Assembly: GCF_023053635.1 (NCBI RefSeq)
Contig: NC_086183.1
Coordinates: 34,639,501 to 34,703,500, forward strand
Source of the DNA: Elgaria multicarinata webbii
Taxonomy: Eukaryota > Chordata > Lepidosauria > Squamata > Anguidae
DNA length: 64,000 nucleotides
Direction of reading: 5' to 3'
Below, one piece after another: positions 60,259-64,000 of this stretch. The notes under the pieces are model-generated. The model did no database searches and was not told the DNA's origin. It saw nothing but the letters and a program-made list of their open reading frames with translations. The translations under genes and the position numbers were made by a program. The first letter of the stretch is position 1. Every line of letters starts with the position of its first letter.

Positions 60259-60811
60259 GGGAACACCATTGTGCCGTTCCTGTCATCTGTCCTGCACGAC
60301 TCCCAGCACTGTCAGATGCCAGAGAAGTTCAATCCTGGCCACTTCCTGGATGAAAATGGGGCTTTTAAGAAGAGCGAGAGGCTTTCCTGCCGTTCTCAGC
60401 AGGATGTTCCTCTTCCAAAATTGGGGGAGGCAGGAAGTTGCCTGCTGGGCTAGACATAGCGGTGGGGGTGTAAGGATTTGGCGGTGGGGAAGAGTTGAGT
60501 TGGATTAACGGAAAGCTGTAACTGCTGGGTTGAGCATTGGGTTGGAAGGACCCATGTGAAGTTTTTCAAGCAGCTTTCCTGTGATATGGAAACACGCTAT
60601 AAAGAAATGCCATTTCTTGTCCCTCCAGGGAAAAGGATTTGCCTGGGTGAAGGTTTGGCCCGCATGGAGCTCTTTTTATGTTTCATGCCTGTGTTGCAAA
60701 ACCTGAATTTGAAAGCGCTGCAAGACCGGGAGGAAACAGACATTTCGCCGATAGTGCAGGGTAGCGCAGAACATCCCACGGCCCTATCGGCTTTGCATGG
60801 CACCCCGGTAA
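60259..60811 (+). pseudogene. CYP2: CYP2 pseudogene remnant (exons 8 and 9)
   Basis: Exon 8 remnant 60259-60402 reads [14 protein letters not shown] then [17 protein letters not shown], followed by a 2-bp insertion. The acceptor AG has become TG and the donor GT has become GA. Exon 9 remnant 60629-60811 keeps its acceptor and [16 protein letters not shown] with the heme cysteine, but a 1-bp insertion near 60780 shifts the last residues. Flanking intron and 3' sequence also align with the array genes, including a polyadenylation signal at 60986-60991. No exons 1-7 are visible upstream, where transposons lie. It is an older, 5'-truncated and inactivated tandem duplicate. Confidence 0.9.
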
Positions 60812-62220
60812 ATGGGCTCTGAGTGGAAGTGGTGTGTTTCTGTGTAGTCTGAACTGCTTACTCCCCTTCATTGGGAGAGAACGTCACAAATTTGAACTCC
60901 ACAAAGCCTGCTGAGTGAGCTGGGCTATGCAAGATTTGCTCCAAATAATGCACCTCTGGGAATAATTTCTCAGAGGTTTGCTGTTAATAAAGGTTCTTTC
61001 CTGTCAATCCAGATCTAAAAGGAGTGTTCATATTAACATGGTTTTGTTGGGTTCCTTCCATTCTTAGTTTTGGTGGAAAAAGAGCTGTAGGGTGTGCAAC
61101 CTCTATTGCTCTAAGCGCCACCTCTGCATGAATCCATCCTCAGCCAAATTGGTGTGTTAGTCTGTCGGAGGCTCAGTTGGTTTCCACACTGAGTCTCTTA
61201 AGCACTGCTGGAACTTTGATTTCCTGCCATTTGCTTGCAATGGAATTAAAATGGAAAAAGGAAATGAGAAAATAGATATGTCATCTGCTGTACGAAGTGG
61301 GAGCCACCACCCCAGACCCATCTCTGTGCTGGCTGTGATCTCCGTCGCAGTTGGAGACCCCTGGTTTTAAATGATTTTTCTTTTCTTGTGCAGAAACAGC
61401 ACTGGGGAAAGTTTTGCATGTTTTCCCCAACCCCGTTTTAGATGCACAAATGGCGCCTTCATTGGGGGAGGCCAGCAGCTCCGTTTTGGCAGAGCTGTGA
61501 ATCCCTTCTGGCTCTCTGTCAGAACTGTCCGTGGTGCTGAACCCCATCCACCAAAGAGGTTCAGCACCTTGGATGCCTTCTTCAGAGTTCTTGCTGTATC
61601 TGGAGGACACTCAGAATGGATTCACAACCACACTCCAACCTCCCCTGCCCTTTATTTATGTTTCTTTTGGGGTGGGGAGTTATTTGCAGTTGCAGAAGTG
61701 CCCAGCTGTGGGTATCCCAAAATACAGGGCTTCCCTTGGCCACTCCTTTGTATGTTTTGACAGTCTTACACCGTTGGGAGGTGGGAAATACAGTGTGTAT
61801 CTCTCTCTCTCACACCCCTGCAGCCTCGTCCCCAGGGCTCAACGTCCCCTCGATCCATAGCTCTCTCTCCTTTGTGTCTTTTTTCTTTACCATTCTCTCT
61901 TTCTGCACATTCATTTTGCTTCAACATCTTTATTTACCGACTCCATACCTAGCAGCCCCTTTTCTGCTTTGGCACAAGGAACCTGCCACCTCTTTTGTTC
62001 ACCAGCTTAACCTGTAAATGAGCTCAAAAGTACTCGTAAAAGAAAAGAAAAACAAAACCCTCTGACAAACTCCACTGCCGTCGCAAAGGCCATTTTCTCT
62101 TTTCTGTTTGGCTCTTTGAGAGCAGTCCTCCGAGGTGAAATGGGGGGCTGGGTCAAGGTAGACACTCCCCTGCCTTCCCCACGGTCACAGGGCAGCTCTT
62201 ACGCCAGTGGGCCTGAGGTA
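60812..62220. other. Intergenic region between convergent CYP2 loci
   Basis: Apart from the pseudogene's 3' flank and AATAAA (60986-60991) I see no gene, RNA or clear repeat. The open frames of up to about 130 codons show no family features. Confidence 0.65.
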
Positions 62221-63011
62221 TCAGCGAGGAAGGAGGCACAGCTGGTACTGGCGCGAGGCTTTCCCAAAGCCGCTGTACTCTGGGGTGATGTCGATCTCCT
62301 CACAGCCCGCGGGGGAGGCCAGGGCAAAGTTCTGCAGTACAGTGCTGAGGTAGAGGAAGAGCTCCATCCGAGCCAGGCCTTCTCCGGGGCAGGAGCGTTT
62401 CCCTGCATGGTGACAGGGGAAGACAGTCAAAGAGGTAGCGGGAGTGGCTAAATTGTTCAGGGGAGGAGCGTGAAAAACAGTACAAATGGGTCGTGCGATC
62501 CTGTGCATGTTAACCCAGGTGGAAGCCCTGGTGAGTTCAATGGGGCCTACTCTCAGGGAAGTGTATAGAGGATCGCAGCATTAGAATCATAGAATCATAG
62601 AATAGCAGAGTTGGAAGGGGCCTACAAGACCATCGAGTCCAACCACCTGCTCAGTGCAGGAATCCACCCTAAAGCATCCCTGACAGTTTGTCATTTCCAA
62701 GAACAAGATGGTGGCATTTTTAGCATCTCTACATTTGAAGTAGGTTAGTAGGTTTCTCATTTTAAAGGTTAGGGATATCATGGGAGTTGCTCCATGTGAA
62801 AGGAGGCTGTGGGCTCTGTACATGGAGATATTTTGTGGGGGGGGGGGAGCTTGTATGTGCCAGACTCACCTGCAGAAAATGGCATGAAAGCAGCAGATTT
62901 CTTAAACTTGCCCTTCTCATCTAGGAAGTGCCCTGGGTCAAAGGTCTCTGGGGCTTCGAACTGGATGGGGTCGTGCAACACGGAGTTTAGCAATGGAAAC
63001 ACAAATGTACC
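62221..63011 (-). CDS. CYP2: Second CYP2 gene, last two exons (minus strand, partial)
   Basis: On -, exon 8 is 63011-62870 (142 nt) and exon 9 is 62402-62221 (182 nt), the standard CYP2 sizes, with AG acceptors and a GT donor intact. Exon 8 reads [14 protein letters not shown] then [19 protein letters not shown]. Together they make the heme loop [12 protein letters not shown], followed by [17 protein letters not shown] and the C-terminus YQLCLLPR. The stop is at 62221-62223. It clearly differs from genes A-C, so it is another CYP2 subfamily or an ancient paralogue. Exons 1-7 must lie beyond the right edge. Transcription converges on the array. Confidence 0.92.
62583..62686 (-). mobile_element. 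CR1 fragment in intron 8 of the minus-strand CYP2 gene
   Basis: Starts with AGAATCATAGAATCATAG and follows the CR1 3' end for about 100 bp. Confidence 0.8.
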
Positions 63012-63820
63012 CTGGGGAATGAGGAAAAGGATTGGCCCAGCTGGAGGTGAAATCAATGCAACGCTAATCTCTAGTCCTGGCTTGTCGCCAAAAGGGCTGG
63101 GTGCGGGCACAGAGTTGAGGATCCTAAATGGATGCATTCATTGGTTTTTTTAGCCTGGCCAGCAGTGTACAACTTGTGGACCCTTCACTGCTTCCACTGC
63201 AGACCATGGAGTTGTGGGGATCCTGCCCAATTTTTCCCACAGCAGAACTTGACTAAGGGGTGTGTGTGTGGACTCATTACTGCTATTTGCAGAACTTGGA
63301 CAGCGATATCTCCTGGTGGGTGTAGCTTTTACGTGTCCGACTGGTTTGGCAGCCTCCCCCCTAACTTTTGTGCGCTTGATTGAAGTGAGGACCGACCACC
63401 AGGTATTTTGGGGGTGGAGGTGAACATTCACCTTCAACCCCACATGGTGATGGGGTGGGGGAGGCGACCTACAGGTGGGGAATTTCTGGTTGTCCTCTAT
63501 TTCCTATCCTTTGTCGACAAGGATTAGAGGTTAGAAATTGTTGCTGTAGGCTATATTTGCATTCACACGTGCAGCTGTGAATAAACCATTTCATTTTATT
63601 TTTAAACCTGAAATCCTGTATAGAGCTTCTCTCTTAGCCCAAAACAAAAAGCAGGATAAACCGCATTAGAAAGTACAGGCATGACCTTTGCATACACCTT
63701 CCACTACTTCCAGAATTCGGTGCTTGCCGTGGACTATCTGAGCAGTATTAGAAGTGATGAGGATGGAGGGGGTTCAGCCTGTGGTGCTTGGTCATCTTTG
63801 GGGTCAGTATGCATGTGCAT
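63012..63820 (-). other. Part of intron 7 of the minus-strand CYP2 gene
   Basis: I find no exon 7 (no AKVQEEI or HEIQR-like sequence on -) and no clear repeat here. Confidence 0.55.
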
Positions 63821-64000
63821 CCACCTTCAAGCATCCCTGACAGATGGTTGTCCAGCTGCCTCTTGAATGCCTCTAGGGTGGGAGAGCCCACCACCTCCCT
63901 AGGTCACTGGTTCCATTGTGGTACTGCTCTAACAGTCAGGAAGTTTTTCCTGATGTCCAACTGGAATCTGGCTTCCTTTAACTTGAGCCCATTAATCCGT
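63821..64000 (-). mobile_element. CR1 fragment at the right edge
   Basis: GCATCCCTGACAGATGG onward follows the CR1 3' region seen at 59840-60000 and runs out of the window. Confidence 0.8.

Overview
The window looks like genomic DNA from a squamate reptile (lizard or snake). The evidence is vertebrate split genes with GT-AG introns, a BovB/RTE LINE, L2-like and CR1 LINEs, two tRNA-derived SINE families and non-autonomous hAT elements. The species cannot be read from the sequence.

The main content is a recent tandem array of cytochrome P450 family 2 (CYP2) genes on the + strand. I place the duplication junction where a truncated CR1 meets an L2-like LINE. It occurs at 4997/4998, 22409/22410 and 39850/39851; at 59865/59866 the CR1 runs on uninterrupted, which marks the right edge of the array. 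The units are: the tail of a unit 0 (about 2127-4997, only exon 9 left), unit 1 (4998-22409, gene A), unit 2 (22410-39850, gene B) and unit 3 (39851-59865, gene C). Each of A, B and C has nine exons of 168, 163, 150, 161, 177, 142, 188, 142 and 182 nt that join in frame to 490 codons plus stop, with Cys435 as heme ligand. I see no amino-acid difference between A and B. C differs at ten residues; five fall in substrate-recognition sites, including positions 204, 362, 366 and 476.

The left edge (1 to about 2116) is an inverted copy of the flank downstream of gene C (about 57347-59457). It joins the orphan exon 9 through about 12 nt of filler and faces a diverged inverted partner at about 2495-4612. 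The right edge (59.9-64 kb) holds an older CYP2 pseudogene reduced to exons 8-9 on + and the last two exons of a different CYP2 gene on -, converging on the array.

Each gene carries a hAT MITE with a G-quadruplex motif just upstream of its start codon. Intron 1 holds a 2.4-kb L2-like LINE, intron 5 a BovB with a 64-bp target duplication, and intron 6 a second L2-like LINE. Gene C alone has a 2.0-kb hAT element ending 18 bp before exon 7. A short interstitial telomeric repeat with a fold-back scar lies at 59.53 kb.

The genes would encode microsomal monooxygenases for xenobiotics or lipophilic endogenous compounds. I found no clearly novel system. The most interesting signals are the active-site divergence of gene C, the structural scars that date the array, and transposons sitting on the promoter and on a splice site. 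A and B are so alike that assembly duplication must be excluded.
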